From Medicago truncatula (lineage: Eukaryota > Streptophyta > Magnoliopsida > Fabales > Fabaceae), in the NCBI RefSeq assembly GCF_003473485.1, contig NC_053047.1:11299001-11363000 (forward strand): a DNA stretch of 64,000 nt, in the 5' to 3' direction. Positions 10,466-22,056 of this stretch are shown here, in pieces. The notes beneath the pieces were generated by a model. That model was not told the origin of the DNA. It did not search any database and was given only the letters and a program-made list of their open reading frames with translations. Position 1 is the stretch's first letter. The number at the start of each line of letters is the position of its first letter. Both the position numbers and the translations under genes were made by a program.

Positions 10466-10766
10466 TGAGTAAACACAACCGATAATGGATTTTGCTCTGA
10501 AGATCATATATTTTATAAACCAAGTAAATAAGCTTAACAACAACATCCAATCAAAGAAAAAAAACTTAACAACAACATAAATATTATTTGGATAGTGATT
10601 TCATTTGTATTAATTTATTCATCGATGAAGTGAGATACAACATAAACATCACAAATCTCCCAGTTCAAAAGTAAGAAAAGAAACTGACAAGAAAAAACTT
10701 TATTACATTGGAAGATTAAGAAGACACAAAAACAACTAGCAAGCACTTGGTAAATTGGAGGATGGA

Positions 10767-11010
10767 TTAGTTGTAATTAGGATTGGCCAAAACATAACCC
10801 TCAATGGCCTTGAAAAGAGCATCCCCCTTGGCTTTGCCTTCCTCAACCTCCTTTTCAATTGGCTTAGCATCTCCTTTGGTTTGGTATTTAACGGTCGTCT
10901 TTCCAATAGACCCTCCATTTGAGCCTTCAACCAATTTCGCTTCAAATGATATCTTTTCGACTGTCTCTGGCAACCCAACTCCTCCAACTATACTATAGTT
11001 ATATCCCAAG
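10767..11010 (-). pseudogene. PR10: PR-10 copy A: 5'-truncated pseudogene
   Basis: Only the last ~80 codons of PR-10 exon 2 remain (from [18 protein letters not shown] to the natural end NPNYN and stop). Exon 1, the intron and the start of exon 2 are missing. The break joins CCCAAG (exon 2) to AAAAAACAAGTAG (the 5' leader seen in copy C near 48479), sharing AAG, so ~360 bp were deleted. A TATA-like CTATAAATA (rc of 11073-11081 region) still lies upstream, so a short transcript could be made, but with no proper start codon. A polyA signal AATAAA lies at 10704-10699. Confidence 0.9.
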
Positions 11011-11112
11011 AAAAAACAAGTAGTATTTGAGAACAAGATATGTATGTTGGTGTGTGGCTTATGAGCATATGGAAGCCTTTGTATTTATAGGCACTGTCTT
11101 GGTGTGAACTTG

Positions 11113-11118
11113 TTGACT
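11113..11118 (+). promoter_or_regulatory. W-box core TTGACT upstream of PR-10 copy A
   Basis: TTGACT in the region upstream of the PR-10 TATA box; the same site is in copy C (48580-48585) and absent in copy B, where ~30 bp have been replaced. W-boxes bind WRKY factors, known regulators of PR-10 genes. Confidence 0.4.
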
Positions 11119-11399
11119 CAATGTCACAAATGAGAAGCTGCACAGATAAATTCAACAATGGTGTGCTTTGCATCGAGTGCTGTGAATTCAAAAAGAAAAT
11201 AACGCACCGCCAACCATGAGAAACAAATCATGAATTTAAATAGCTTTTTTTTATAGACGCCCTTCCAGAAGAACCTCCTTTTTTTTTTTTTGAATAAAGA
11301 AGAACCTCCTTTTTTATTGTATTTCAATGTTTTAAAAAAATTTCTTCAAAAAGAAGAGTGCACATCTTTACAACTTCATCAAAATCCTCAATAAGGAGA

Positions 11400-11870
11400 T
11401 TATTTACATTGGCTAGAAAAGACCTCCAGAGGGTTGGATCAAACTCAATAGTGATGGGGCTTGTAAAAGGAATAATGAGGCTTCGGGGTCGCGGAGGCTT
11501 GTTTTGCAACTCAGATGGACGTTGGATTAAAGGCTACATTAAGAAGATTGGTTTGTGTGATTTACTACATGCGAAGATGTGGGGCTTGTATTTAGGGTTG
11601 GTGATGGCTTTGAGAGACCGCATTCCACAACTCATTGTGGAGAGTGATTCAAAGCTCTTGATTGACATGACAACGTATAAATGTAATCTTGGGGGGATTG
11701 TTCTTATTTCGGTGAGACGTATACGCAATCTTTTGAGTTTAGATTGGCAGGTCCAAGTTCTTCATACTTTACGCGAGGAAAACCGAAGTGTTGACTGACT
11801 TGCTAATTATAGTTTGTCTTTGGATTCTTATAATTATTATGTGGTGGAGTCTCCTCCTAATGATATCTAG
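11400..11870 (+). pseudogene. Second RNase H-like (RVT_3) remnant, unit A
   Basis: In one frame WIKLNSDGACKRNNEA, then after a shift GGLFCNSDGRWIKGYIKKIG, LGLVMALRDRIPQLIVESDS, KLLIDMTTYK and a tail with LREENRSVD: the plant RNase H-like family that ends L1-type elements. Broken by a shift near 11475 and a TGA at 11796, after which LANYSLSLDS continues. 11358-11798 has one long open frame but it mixes frames and is not a gene. Confidence 0.6.
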
Positions 11871-11939
11871 CTTACTTTTTGATGATATTTTCGGAGCTTG
11901 CATGTTTAGGAGTGTTCAACTAGCTTCTTAGTTTTTTTA

Positions 11940-12217
11940 GGTAACACTTTCGTCCTTTATCTTTTTTTTTTTGTAACGATTTAGTCCTTTATGTTATAAA
12001 ATAACAACATAGTTATCCTTTTTTATGAAAAAAATAATCAAAAACTCCAAAAAAAATTCATCCATCTCATACACAAACGCAAATCTTTATCGTACAACCC
12101 TAGAAAATCAAATTTCATTGAAAAAATCTCATAAAAAATAATAAAATATTGTCATTTTATATCATAAAAGACTAAATTATGACAAAAAAAAGATAAAGGA
12201 CGAGAGTGTTACCTAAA
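11940..12217. mobile_element. MITE-like element with ~65-bp inverted repeats, unit A
   Basis: Left GGTAACACTTTCGTCCTTTA and right (inward) GGTAACACTCTCGTCCTTTA continue as inverted arms through TTTAGTC and TATAAAAT. Present at 28375-28655 and 61405-61680 in B and C, so it predates the unit amplification. Confidence 0.65.
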
Positions 12218-12239
12218 ATTAAATTAAAGGACTAATTGT

Positions 12240-13526
12240 GTAATTTTGCCTAATTTTTTTCTTCCATTTCGTTTTTAGATAGTTTCGATTTTCTCTTTAA
12301 GCTTCGTATATGTATATATTTCTATAATTTTTTGTATTCTCTAATGAGTATCCTTTATTTGATTTCACATACATAAGTTTTGAGAAAAGGGAGGGTTTTG
12401 TTGAAAGTGCACTTCATATATGAAAAGTGCACTTCATATGAGTATCCTTTATTAAGAGGAAACACTGACATCCCAACAAGGTTGACACTCCGGGAAACCT
12501 CCATCAAAGCTTTTTTGAGCTTATTGTTCTCACATCAAGACCAATATAATATATGTTGCACATTTTTTATTAGTATTTAGCTAAATTCTTTGTAAACTAA
12601 ATTCAGTTGTATTCAAAAAATATTCTCATAATGTTTACGATCTAAACAAGTTTCACGACCCTATTATTCTATCTAATAAGTAGACAACAAAAACTCTATT
12701 ATCCGATGCAACTCTCAGATGAATTTCGAAGTGAGTTTTAATGTTCATCAAGTGTAATTCCTTTTTGAAAAAACGTTGTCACATATAAAAAATCTTCTCG
12801 CATATAAAACATCTTCTCACATATCTTATAACTTCTCACCCTTTCTTATTCTATCTAATAACTATAATAATGAAAGTAATTTCAAGTAACACTTCTTAAT
12901 AAGTTTCAAGTAACTACAATCAAGATTATTGCAAGTGCAAAAATCAAAATCCACACACTTAATTAAGCCTTTGTTAAAGAGAGTCTAAATAAAGATTAAT
13001 CAAAATTATATGATGATGAAGACAATCAAGATTCTTACTTACAGATTTAATTACAACATAATATATCCCTTTTTCATCTCTATTTCATTTTTTTCAAGTG
13101 TTAAATTTGCACTTTATATTACACAAACACCTATATAGAGTAAACATAGTTGCCATGAGAACAAATTCTAGACCGAACAGATCAGCTAAGAAGGGTGGTT
13201 CCTAGGCCGAATTGTGATTCTAGACCGAACTGTAACACGTACTATGACCGGTTCCGTTGCAGCTAGGGCATCGTGGAAATGGACCGGCCATGGGTTTTTG
13301 GTCCATGACCGATTTAACGAGAACCGCTCTGGCTAGGAAGCTTAGACCGGTGGCTAATTGGCTAATTACGAGTGGGTTACCTCATTGTGGATACTAATTT
13401 GATCGTATCACAAATAAGCATTCGATCACAAATAAGTCATATCCATCATTCCACTAGCAGCAAAATAATAAGATCAAACCAAAATCATTTGTAATGCAGC
13501 TCAATATCAGTAACAAGATCATCTAA
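12240..13526. other. AT-rich unit DNA, no gene; includes a private deletion scar
   Basis: Matches B 28680-30563 and C 61700-63920 except that about 640 bp (B 28862-29505) are missing here near 12420-12455. 13190-13370 is a GC-richer block with several ACCGG motifs; in B a 24-bp piece of it is missing. No coding sequence recognised. Confidence 0.45.
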
Positions 13527-13879
13527 GAGCATCCACAATGGAGACCCTCAATCTTGAGGTCTTAAACGGGTCCCACATTGACACGTCACTTTTTTATAAT
13601 TTTTTAATGATAGTATCTAATAGGTACTCAACCACTCCAATAGAGACCATCTAACGAAAGGTCTAAATGAGACCCACTAATAACTCTTTATCATTTACAT
13701 TTCAACAAAAGTAACTAAACAATGATTATTTTATTAAAAAGTTTTGTGGGGTCCACTTAAGAATGGGGTCCTTAGTGAGACCCCAGGTCTTACGAGACCC
13801 CCAAATAATTTTTCCACAATGGGGGTACCTAATAGGTACCGAGTCTTAAATGGTTAAGACCTCACCACTGTGGATGGTC
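13527..13879. mobile_element. Tourist-like (PIF/Harbinger) MITE, unit A
   Basis: Termini GAGCATCCAC...GTGGATGGTC, flanked by TAA on both sides (13524-13526 and 13880-13882), the 3-bp TSD of PIF/Harbinger. Interior arms share GGTACC/GAGGTCTTAA motifs. Also in B (30564-30916) and C (from 63921). Confidence 0.7.
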
Positions 13880-13882
13880 TAA

Positions 13883-14577
13883 CAAGACATTATAAGATTA
13901 TTATAAGAAAAATGCTAAAGTGCACGAGAGGATTTTTCGTTCATATTGCACGACATATTCTTTCTCTCTTATTTGATTTGTTCAACTGCATTTTTTTATG
14001 ATAAATCTCAAGCATATCTCTTCCTGTGAGCTACTACAAATCAATATCACAATATAATATACTTTAAATCAAATAATTGACGGTTTATCGACCCATAGGA
14101 TAACATAATACATCACTTTGGACAACAGTGATAATGACAATGACGGTGATCATGTCAATATTGTTTATATTATGTTACATTTTTTTGTTTTATTATTTAG
14201 CTTATAATATATTTTGAAAATGGATAAACTAGCATGAAAAAGCCTCCAATTAAATGAGCAAGTTGTGTGTAGGATATGTGGGTCGCGCAAATTCGTGTGG
14301 AAGAGAGTGTCGTGCCAAATAGCACCACTCGTAATTGGCTCTTGGACATTCAATTTTGTCACGTCGAACCTCGTTTGAGTTGCTATCGATTAGTAACTCC
14401 ACAAATTCAAGATAGGATTCTGAATCCACATCGTCGTAGGATACATTGAAAGAGATTGGTCAAGCAAACTCTGAAATTCTATGTAGCTTGAAACATCCAC
14501 ACGAATTTGTCTTTCTCCTGCATAAATTTGAAAACAAATGTACGCAGTGAGCATATTCCTAGGCTTTAGGCTTAAAA
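13883..14577. other. Unit DNA with no clear gene (A)
   Basis: AT-rich; 14390-14577 on the minus strand may be the decayed downstream part of the LINE next to it, but I cannot assign it. Same in B. Confidence 0.35.
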
Positions 14578-14770
14578 ATGGGGACCCCCAGATAATTAAA
14601 GGGAAGATTGCCAGAGTTGAAACCAAGAATTCTAACTAGATGATCAAGTCTACCTTTAGAAATTGAGCCTGAGAAGATTGGATTTAAAACAATTTTTTTT
14701 TTTTTTTGTTAAAACCAGATAATATCTTTACCATTTTTCGCTGCATTTTTTCAAAAACCATTTTTTAGTT
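14578..14770 (-). pseudogene. LINE reverse-transcriptase C-terminal remnant, unit A
   Basis: Minus-strand reading gives GRLDHLVRILGFNSGNLPFN followed by YLGVPIFKGKPKA: the conserved block after the RT catalytic core in plant L1-type elements. Interrupted by a poly-A run. Copy in B at 31605-31805 is open for 69 codons; all are fragments. Confidence 0.65.
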
Positions 14771-14984
14771 TTTTTTTAAGAAAAATTGGATTTAAGAGTA
14801 GTTCATACTAAACCAAACTCATTTTCACAATTAAAAAATAATAATAAATGAGAATGGAAAAACCACGTTACAAAATAAGCACTTACACAATGCCAATATT
14901 TAAATCCTTGTATGCAACTATCTAACGAAAATGTTTGTATCTGCATAACACACTAACGAAAATGTTTACACCCCGATGAACATG

Positions 14985-15690
14985 CATACCACAAACCGGA
15001 CCGTGGAAAGAAAAACTGAACAGCCATCACACCAAAGACATTTCAGTTCGAAGCATTAAATGCCAACTGCAACCACTAACTCGCACGAGCACCACCTCCT
15101 TGAAGACGGATTCAACTTCCCCTAAATGAAAAACTTCCAGGCTAAGGCACCAACGATTGCGGGCACCCGATCATACGCCTCTCTTTACAACTAAAAGTCA
15201 TTGCGCCTTAAAGGCATCAACAACTTGAGGGGCAACTGTTATGGACCGGTCAGAAGACCAATGACACATTGACACATGGCTTAACTTACACTGCCTTAAG
15301 GCTCCGCGCCTGAGGGAACACACCAACTTTGGTACGTCGCAACACACACAAGCGCGCCCCCGTTCGAGGATCACGCTACAAGTGTTCTCTAACCGTTCCT
15401 AATCACACGCCGCAAAACTCGGAGGCGGTTATTCCCAACGTGTGCCTCTATAAGGGTGACATTTTTCAACCTATTATTCACTTTTCACAACACTTTCTAC
15501 ACTCTTTCTCAGTTCCATAACAGACTTGAGCGTTGGAGTGCAAACGTGCCTGCATGCACTTTTCATTCCACCACAAAGACTCATCGCCACCGTACCGGAA
15601 ACCGTTAACGTCACACCAGAGCACTTTTCGCCATTATTGCAACTCATCCATGTTCACCAGACAACTCATTAATTAATTAACTTGTTGACT
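14985..15690 (+). mobile_element. Probable Tat-like Gypsy LTR remnant, unit A
   Basis: CTTGAGGGGCAAC (polypurine-tract-like) directly before TGTTATGGACCGG at 15238 looks like an internal-domain/3'-LTR junction; TATAAG at 15449 and a GC-richer leader follow. This style of junction is common in Tat-lineage elements. No second LTR or TSD found. The 63-aa frame at 15329 is not a gene. In B the same block begins at 32283. Confidence 0.45.
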
Positions 15691-16079
15691 TCAGGGTCTG
15701 AGGTTTGTAACCTCCCCCCTTGACTCTAATAATCCAAAGGGTCAGGTTTTTAATTTCTCCCAAAGTCTTAGTCAGGTTAATTAATTCTATTAAGCACATT
15801 TTTGAAGTATAAAATTTTGAGAGTCACATTAAGAACTAGGTTTTTATAATCAACGCAAAAAATACTTAACTCATAAGAAATTTAAATTAAACTAGGTTCT
15901 TTGCGTTTTAGACTCATAGTTAAATACTTATTATATCTTTTACTCCCCTTTTGTCATTAAAAAATATATATGTAAGAAACAATAATTGGCAAAAACAAAC
16001 ATTCATTCAGAACCAATAGTTGTCCAAAGCATAATTACAGTTTGTTACAAGTGCAAAATTAAAATACGTGCAAAACAAA

Positions 16080-16330
16080 GAAGGAGAAGGATAAGATTTT
16101 ATGATTTGTTCTTCAAGAACTCCATAATTGACTTGATATCAGACCCAATTTCATCTTGCTTCTAATTGACATTGACCATCCGATATGAGCTTGCATAACC
16201 TTCTGAGAAGCAACAGTATTTCCTATTTGAGCTTTCAGGGCCTCTTACTTATGCCTCTGAGCAGTCATTTCACTTTTGACCTCATACTTGAAGGCCTCAA
16301 GGGCTGGAGTTTCATAGATATATAGCAGTC
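16080..16330 (-). pseudogene. Decayed coiled-coil-like coding remnant
   Basis: Minus strand reads PALEAFKYEVKSEMTAQRHK, stop, EALKAQIGNTVASQKVMQAH and, shifted, KQDEIGSDIKSIMEFLKNKS then a stop. The heptad-like, charged sequence resembles C-terminal ORFs of legume LTR elements, but this is only a resemblance. Same in B at about 41570-41815. Confidence 0.3.
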
Positions 16331-16617
16331 ATTATGTCAATATTTATATATGTGGATTCTATTATAAATTGCTCAAATTAAATATTAGTGACTTCAAAAC
16401 CACCCAACACAAATACAAATTTTCACTCTAACTTTAATAACTCTTAACAAGATAGTCAGGGAAGCCATGGACTCCTTCCTCCCTCAAACACCTCTGCCAT
16501 TCAACAAGATAGTGCAGTAGATAGTTACAGAGTGTGAATTGAGTTGTTTTATCTTGAAGGTGACCTAATTGATTGTCTGTTTTGCACAACTTTAAGCAGT
16601 GCTAAAAATCGTTTTAA

Positions 16618-17440
16618 ATAAAGCAATCTGGTCGTGACTCAACTTGGTAATTTCTTTTATGGTAAAAATTTTCTAAGCTGTTTTTCGAATCTCAAAACCA
16701 ACACAACCCTTTTCCATATCTTATGCTAAGATGAGCATCTCAACATTCTTGGTATTGGATTTCATTTTTTGGTCCAATTATGTGCTTTTAAAGTGGGATT
16801 TTTTTTTCTAGACATTCCAAAATATAATTGGGCTGGACCGTTTAGGCTCAAACCATTAGACTACGTCAATTTAGTTTACACTCACCTTTGTCAATGGAAT
16901 TAAGAGACAAGACAACGAACTCAAAACACACATTATAGAAACTTGCTTGCTTAAAAAAATTAAATCGATATGAAGAAACCTAGAATGAAAGAAACTATAA
17001 ACAAACAAGAACATAGTTTACTAACCTTGTTTGCTTTGCAATATGTGGCAAAGAAATGAGTAATCGTGATGTGAAATGCAGATGATGAATTGTTTTGAAT
17101 GAGAAGAGAATAAACAAAGGAGGTGTTCTAAGATAAAATATAAGAGAGAGGTTAATGGGTTAAATTGGAAATAAATTTTCATCTAACGGTAGTTTGATCA
17201 TTTCAGGATGTAATCAAATCTATAAGGGGTGTGAATAGAAAATTTCTTTTAACAATGATAGATCTGGTTTAGCCTGAAAATTTCCTTTTAGTTATGATGG
17301 ATCTATATCTCCGTGGCCCAAACCCGTAACACTAATCCTAAAACTACTCCTCTTCTTTTGCTACTCGTTCTATAAATATGGTTGTGACATTTCGTTTTCC
17401 CCAATTTTCTTCCTCTTCTACATTTTCTTCTTCTTTGTAT
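16618..17440. repeat. Right-end segment of the unit, also at 21098-21914 and 42115-42931
   Basis: The ~820-bp segment beginning AAAGCAATCTGGTCGTGACT recurs at each unit junction. After 17440 the A copy runs into unique sequence, whereas the other two run into an LTR end. A frame of 80 codons in the other copies (21207-21449, 42223-42465) is broken here by an indel and is not recognisable. Confidence 0.7.
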
Positions 17441-18002
17441 TCTTCTTTTCAAGGCTTACTACTCATTATCTTGTTTTCAAATCATTATTTATTTTGTTGC
17501 TTCTTCATACATAGTTTTGTTTTCCTCTCTTTTAACTTTTGGGTTTTTATATTTTCAACAGTTTTATAAATTCTTGTTTTCATCGTAAATTTGACATCAA
17601 TAGCTTTTGTAATTCTATCTGCATATTTACAAGTCAAACATGATTCGGATTTAATAGTTTAATTTGATTTACAATCAACTTGACCATGTACGTTGTTAGA
17701 TCTGTCTGATAGCTTTCTGGATCTAAACATTACCATACCACCTATGTGCTTGAATCGGCCCATTGTTGTTCTTATAACAGTGGATGAAGATGACATCAAT
17801 CAAGTACCAAAGGTATGTTATAAATATCAAATCTTCTAATTTATTATTTTTTTATTATTACATTTTTTTATATGCATATGTCCTTAGATCTACACTAATT
17901 TTCTTAGATCATTTATACCATACACATTTCTTTTCATATAAAAACATATATTTTCTTAGATCTACACTAATTATAATTAAGTTATTGAAATCAAATGGTT
18001 AA
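17441..18002. other. AT-rich unique spacer
   Basis: No gene recognised; the small frames here (17378-17569, 17784-18002) are low-complexity and F/L-rich. Confidence 0.4.
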
Positions 18003-18818
18003 CGAGCTCCCCTTCTCCTTATACTTCTAGAAAACTCCTTCAAATGCCAGGTTCCCATGATTACCCCCAACATGGCAGCCCTCCATATTTTAAATCTCAA
18101 TTTGTTCAATCTCTTCAAAAATGTCTTCATAAAGTCTAGGAGCCATTAGATCATTGCTACGATAATATGCGAGATCAAACTTTACAACATTTTCTTGGTT
18201 CCCTAAGTAAGCATTGGAAGCGGTGACATAATGCATTAGAGTTTCAATGTATGTTTTGGTATATCTTCAATAAAGTTTTTCACTTTAGATAAGCTAATTC
18301 TGAATGATATATGATGGCTTTCCATCATACATCATTAATGATTTTATACCTGAAAACTCTTGCAAGCAGTGAATAGAACCATGTGAAGCTTCTCCAAATA
18401 TGTGTGCATAAATATTGACTTCTTTAACATAAGAGAGATTACTTCCACCTATTTTCTGATGTGGAATCCCGTAAAAAAGTAAACGTACAAAGGCTTGGAG
18501 TGGATAACTCAATTTTAGCAATTTTAGATGAACTATAATGCATAGCAAAATTAACAAGTGTCTCACTTGATATGTTGATGATTTGTGTGTCCATTACCTT
18601 ACAACCACGAATGATCAAACTCTTCAATTTGGTAAAGGCCGAGAAGGGCTCTGCATAGCCGTTTTCACCACCGTAAAAGGTCAAATTGCTTAGATCCAAC
18701 ATTTTTAATGCTAGTAAATTCAAGGATTTAGGAAATATTGTCTTACAAACAAAACTCATTCTAGGGTAAATCGAAAGTTGCAGATATGTAAGATACTGAC
18801 ATGAAGAAACACATTGCA
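18003..18818 (-). pseudogene. F-box/LRR (FBD-like) gene fragment, left arm of an inverted repeat
   Basis: Minus-strand reading gives LRR-like sequence: QYLTYLQLSIYPRMSF, LKMLDLSNLTFYGGENGY, FSAFTKLKSLIIRGCKVMD, ISSETLVNFAMHYSSSK, AKIELSTPSLCTFTF; then a 1-bp insertion in a T run (around 18475) shifts to YGIPHQKIGGSNLS and onwards. This is the layout of legume F-box/RNI (LRR) proteins, substrate receptors of SCF ubiquitin ligases. No F-box N-terminus is present. Confidence 0.7.
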
Positions 18819-18858
18819 CAACTGAATCTTTGTTCATAATGATAATGGTCTCATTATG

Positions 18859-19710
18859 CAATGTGTTTCTTCATGTCAGTATCTTACTTCTCTGCAACTT
18901 TCGATTTACCCTATAATGAGTTTTTATCGTAAGACAATATTTCCTAAATCCTTGAATTTTTCCAGCATTAGAAATGTTGGATCCAAGTAATTTCACCTTT
19001 TACGGTGGTGAAAACGACTATGTTGAGCCCTTCTCGGCCTTTACCAAATTGAAGAGTTTGATCATTCATGGTTGTAAGATAATGGACACACAAATCATCA
19101 ACATATCAAGTGAGACACTTGTAAATTTTGCTATGGATTATAGTTCATCTAAAATTGCCAAAATTGAGCTATCCACTCCAAACCTTTGTACGTTTACTTT
19201 TTACGGGATTCCACATCCGAAAATAGGTGGAAGTAATCTCTCTTCTGTTAAAGAAGTCAATATTTATGCACACATGGACGCATATTTGGAGAAGCTTCCC
19301 ATAGTTCTATTCAACTGGCTACAAGAGCTTTCAGGTGTATAATCATTAAGATTTATGATGGCTTTCCATCATACATCATTAAGATTTAGCTTATCTAAAG
19401 TGAAAAACTATTGAAATTATACCAAAACTAGTTCACTTAGAGCCAAAAGGTTTATGTGGAATTGAACAAAACATTGAAACTCTAATGCATTATGTCACCG
19501 CTTCCAATGCTTACTTAGGGAACCAAAAAAATGCTAGGGAATTTGATTTCGCATATTACCGTGGCAAAGATCTAATGGCTCCTAGACTTTATGAAGACAT
19601 TTTGAAAGAGATTGAACAAATTGGGATATAAAATATGGAGGGCTGCCACATTGGGGTAATCATAGGAACCTTGCATTTGAAGGAGTTTTCAAGAAGTAAG
19701 AATGAGCTTC
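18859..19710 (+). pseudogene. F-box/LRR (FBD-like) gene fragment, right arm of the inverted repeat
   Basis: Open from 18974 to 19342 (122 codons): MLDPSNFTFYGGENDY, LKSLIIHGCKIMDTQ, AKIELSTPNLCTFTFYGIPH, VNIYAHMDAYLEKLPIVLFN. After the stop at 19342 homologous coding sequence continues in pieces to about 19631 (DLMAPRLYEDILKEIEQIGI). It is a mirror copy of 18003-18818. No F-box domain; fragment. Confidence 0.7.
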
Positions 19711-21097
19711 TAATGCTTTTATCTAGCCTTTGCTTTCATTGGACAATTAGGTAATATTACGGACAAAAATAAGAGATTTCGAATACGGTAAGAATTGAAT
19801 CTAAAACAAAAAAACAAAAAAACTTCCAAAGACTAAAAGAAAAAATGTTATAATTACATGGATTAAAGTCATATTTAAATTCACCGGTATATATAATTAT
19901 GGATTTAATCAGCATGCTTTGTTGATTTAAATATTTTTCATATATATTGAAAAGTTCGTTAAAATTATTTCAAAAATTACGCATAGGTATAGTTATAATA
20001 GTTTTACAGTGTAGAAAGTTTTATGTTGGAAATGTATCAAAATTAAATTAATATATTATATACATACATTTCTTTTTCGGGTACAATACATACATTTTTT
20101 AAAATTGATTGTGTCAAGCATCTACATTTAAATGCTATTAATATATTTGTTTTCAATTTTCTTTTTAGGATTTTCTTAGGAGGTGAAGCTGGAGAACAAG
20201 GGATACGAGATTCAGACATACATGTGTTACATGAAAATTTCAATTAGAGTGTGTTCGTTTTGAATGAGTAGCATACACAACATCAATACTTCGAAGCTCA
20301 GTTTTTGACTCGGGGAGTATCTTTTTACGGGGTCAAAAGAGTATTAATTTGACGACTAAAGTGGAAAGAAATTCAGAGTACGGAATTTAGAGTTACTCAA
20401 AAATTTAAACAATAATATCAAAATTGAAATAAGTAGTGATTGGTTTTCAATATGACTTTCAATATGATTGTCTCCCTTAGCAACTAATATGACTTTCAAT
20501 ATTTCAATAGTCCCATTTTATTTTAATCTTATAGACCCATTTGTTGCCAATAGGTTTGATTCTAGAGGGAAAATGGACAATATCCCAAGCATGGTTAGCT
20601 TGCAAAAAGTTGTTAGTTCAGTCTCCATAGCCTATACTGTCAGTCAGTGCTAATGCAAGCCTCTTTGTAACTGGCTGGTTCTTGAGCTCTGATTATTAAG
20701 GCTAATGTAAACTTTTGTGAATGGAGCAATGATAGTCTAACATATGTGGAGGAGGTTGTCTGGTTCTGCTAGAATATTTATGTGGCTCAAATGAAGGTAA
20801 TGCTATAGAAATTGTATCAATAGAGGGAATAGTATCAATAGGTGGGTAAGTGATGAGAGAAATAGATGTCTCAGGACATTGAAGAGTGGTGTCATTTGTT
20901 GGAACAAAATTGGTTTGTACAATTCCTCTAAGGTTTTGATGGTAACAAAGAATTAAAGAACAATTGGATATGCTAATATACGTTTAAGTGTGTAGGACCA
21001 TATAGATTAAAATTTAACAAGGTCTGAACATGTATAAGAGCATCAAAAGTAAAAGAGAAGCTCAAAGACTATGGTAGAAGATTTGAATGAAGCTCAA
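19711..21097. other. Unique spacer without recognised gene
   Basis: AT-rich sequence. Short frames at 20043-20243 and 20468-20653 do not resemble a family. The 20880-20980 stretch vaguely resembles retroelement leader sequence but is not assignable. Confidence 0.35.
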
Positions 21098-21914
21098 AGC
21101 AATCTGGTCGTGACTCAACTTGGTCATCTCTTTTATGGTAAATTTTTTCTAAGTTGTTTTTCGAATCTCAAAACCAACACAACCCTTTGTCATATCTTAT
21201 GCTAAGATGAGCATCTCAACATTCTTGGTATTGGATTTCATTTTTTGGTCCAGTTATGTGCTTTTAAAGTGGCATTTTTTTTTTCTAGACATTCCAAAAT
21301 ATAATTGGGCTGGATCGTTTAGGCTCAAACCATTAGACTACGTCAATTTAGTTTACACTCACCTTTTCAATGGAATTAAGAGACAAGACAACGAACTCAA
21401 AACACACATTATAGAAACTTGCTTGCTTAAAAAAATTAAATCGATATGAAGAAACCTAGAACGAAAGAAACTATAAACAAACAAGAACATAGTTTACTAA
21501 CCTTGTTTGCTTTGCAATATGTGGCAAAGAAATGAGTAATCGTGATGTGAAATGCAGATGATGAATTGTTTTGAATGAGAAGAGAATAAACAAAGGAGGT
21601 GTTCTAAGATAAAATATAAGAGAGAGGTTAATGGGTTAAATTGGAAATAAATTTTCATCTAACGGTAGTTTGGTCATTTCAGGATGTAATCAAATCTATA
21701 AGGGGTGTGAATAGAAAATTTCTTTTAACAATGATAGATCTGATTTAGCCTGAAAATTTCCTTTTAGTTATAATGGATCTATATCTCCGTGGCCCAAACC
21801 CGTAACACTAACCCAAAAACTACTCCTCTTCTTTTCCTACTCGTTCTATAAATATGGTTGTGACATTTCGTTTTCTCCAATTTTTCTTCCTCTTCTACAT
21901 TTTCTTCTTCTTTT

Positions 21915-22056
21915 AAATATTATGTTATTGAATTTTGAAGGATAATTAGTTAATTATTCCGTTTATGATTTTAAGAAAAGAAGTGTGGCATTCTGTTTAT
22001 GTGAATTACTCTGATTTATTTCATGAAATTTTTACATTGGGAAAACGGGGTGTTAC
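21915..22056. mobile_element. Truncated 3' end of a Gypsy LTR, unit B
   Basis: About 140 bp ending GGAAAACGGGGTGTTACA, matching the last ~140 bp of the solo LTR at 61050-61191. Also at 42932-43073 in C. It begins exactly where units B and C diverge from A, so it marks a rearrangement junction. Confidence 0.7.

Larger units (their letters stand above)
5507..17440. repeat. Tandem unit A (PR-10/U2 repeat)
   Basis: Near-identical to 22775-32757 plus 41205-42931 (unit B) and 43791 onward (unit C). The left break is sharp: the DNA right of U2 copy 1 (ACCACCC) joins directly to TCCATTGATATC, which in B and C is preceded by different sequence. The right break is at 17440, where B and C carry a truncated LTR instead. 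Carries a private 1.16-kb MULE, a private deletion near 12430 and a truncated PR-10. Confidence 0.85.
18003..19710. repeat. Large inverted repeat, ~0.82-kb arms, 40-bp loop
   Basis: The arms 18003-18818 and 18859-19710 are reverse complements with scattered mismatches and small indels; the loop is 18819-18858. The outer ends both carry the AAACTCCTTCAAATGC motif. Confidence 0.85.

Noticed and set aside
10804-10998. Plus-strand frame opposite PR-10 exon 2 (also 26857 and 47910)
   Set aside because: Antisense shadow of the PR-10 coding sequence.
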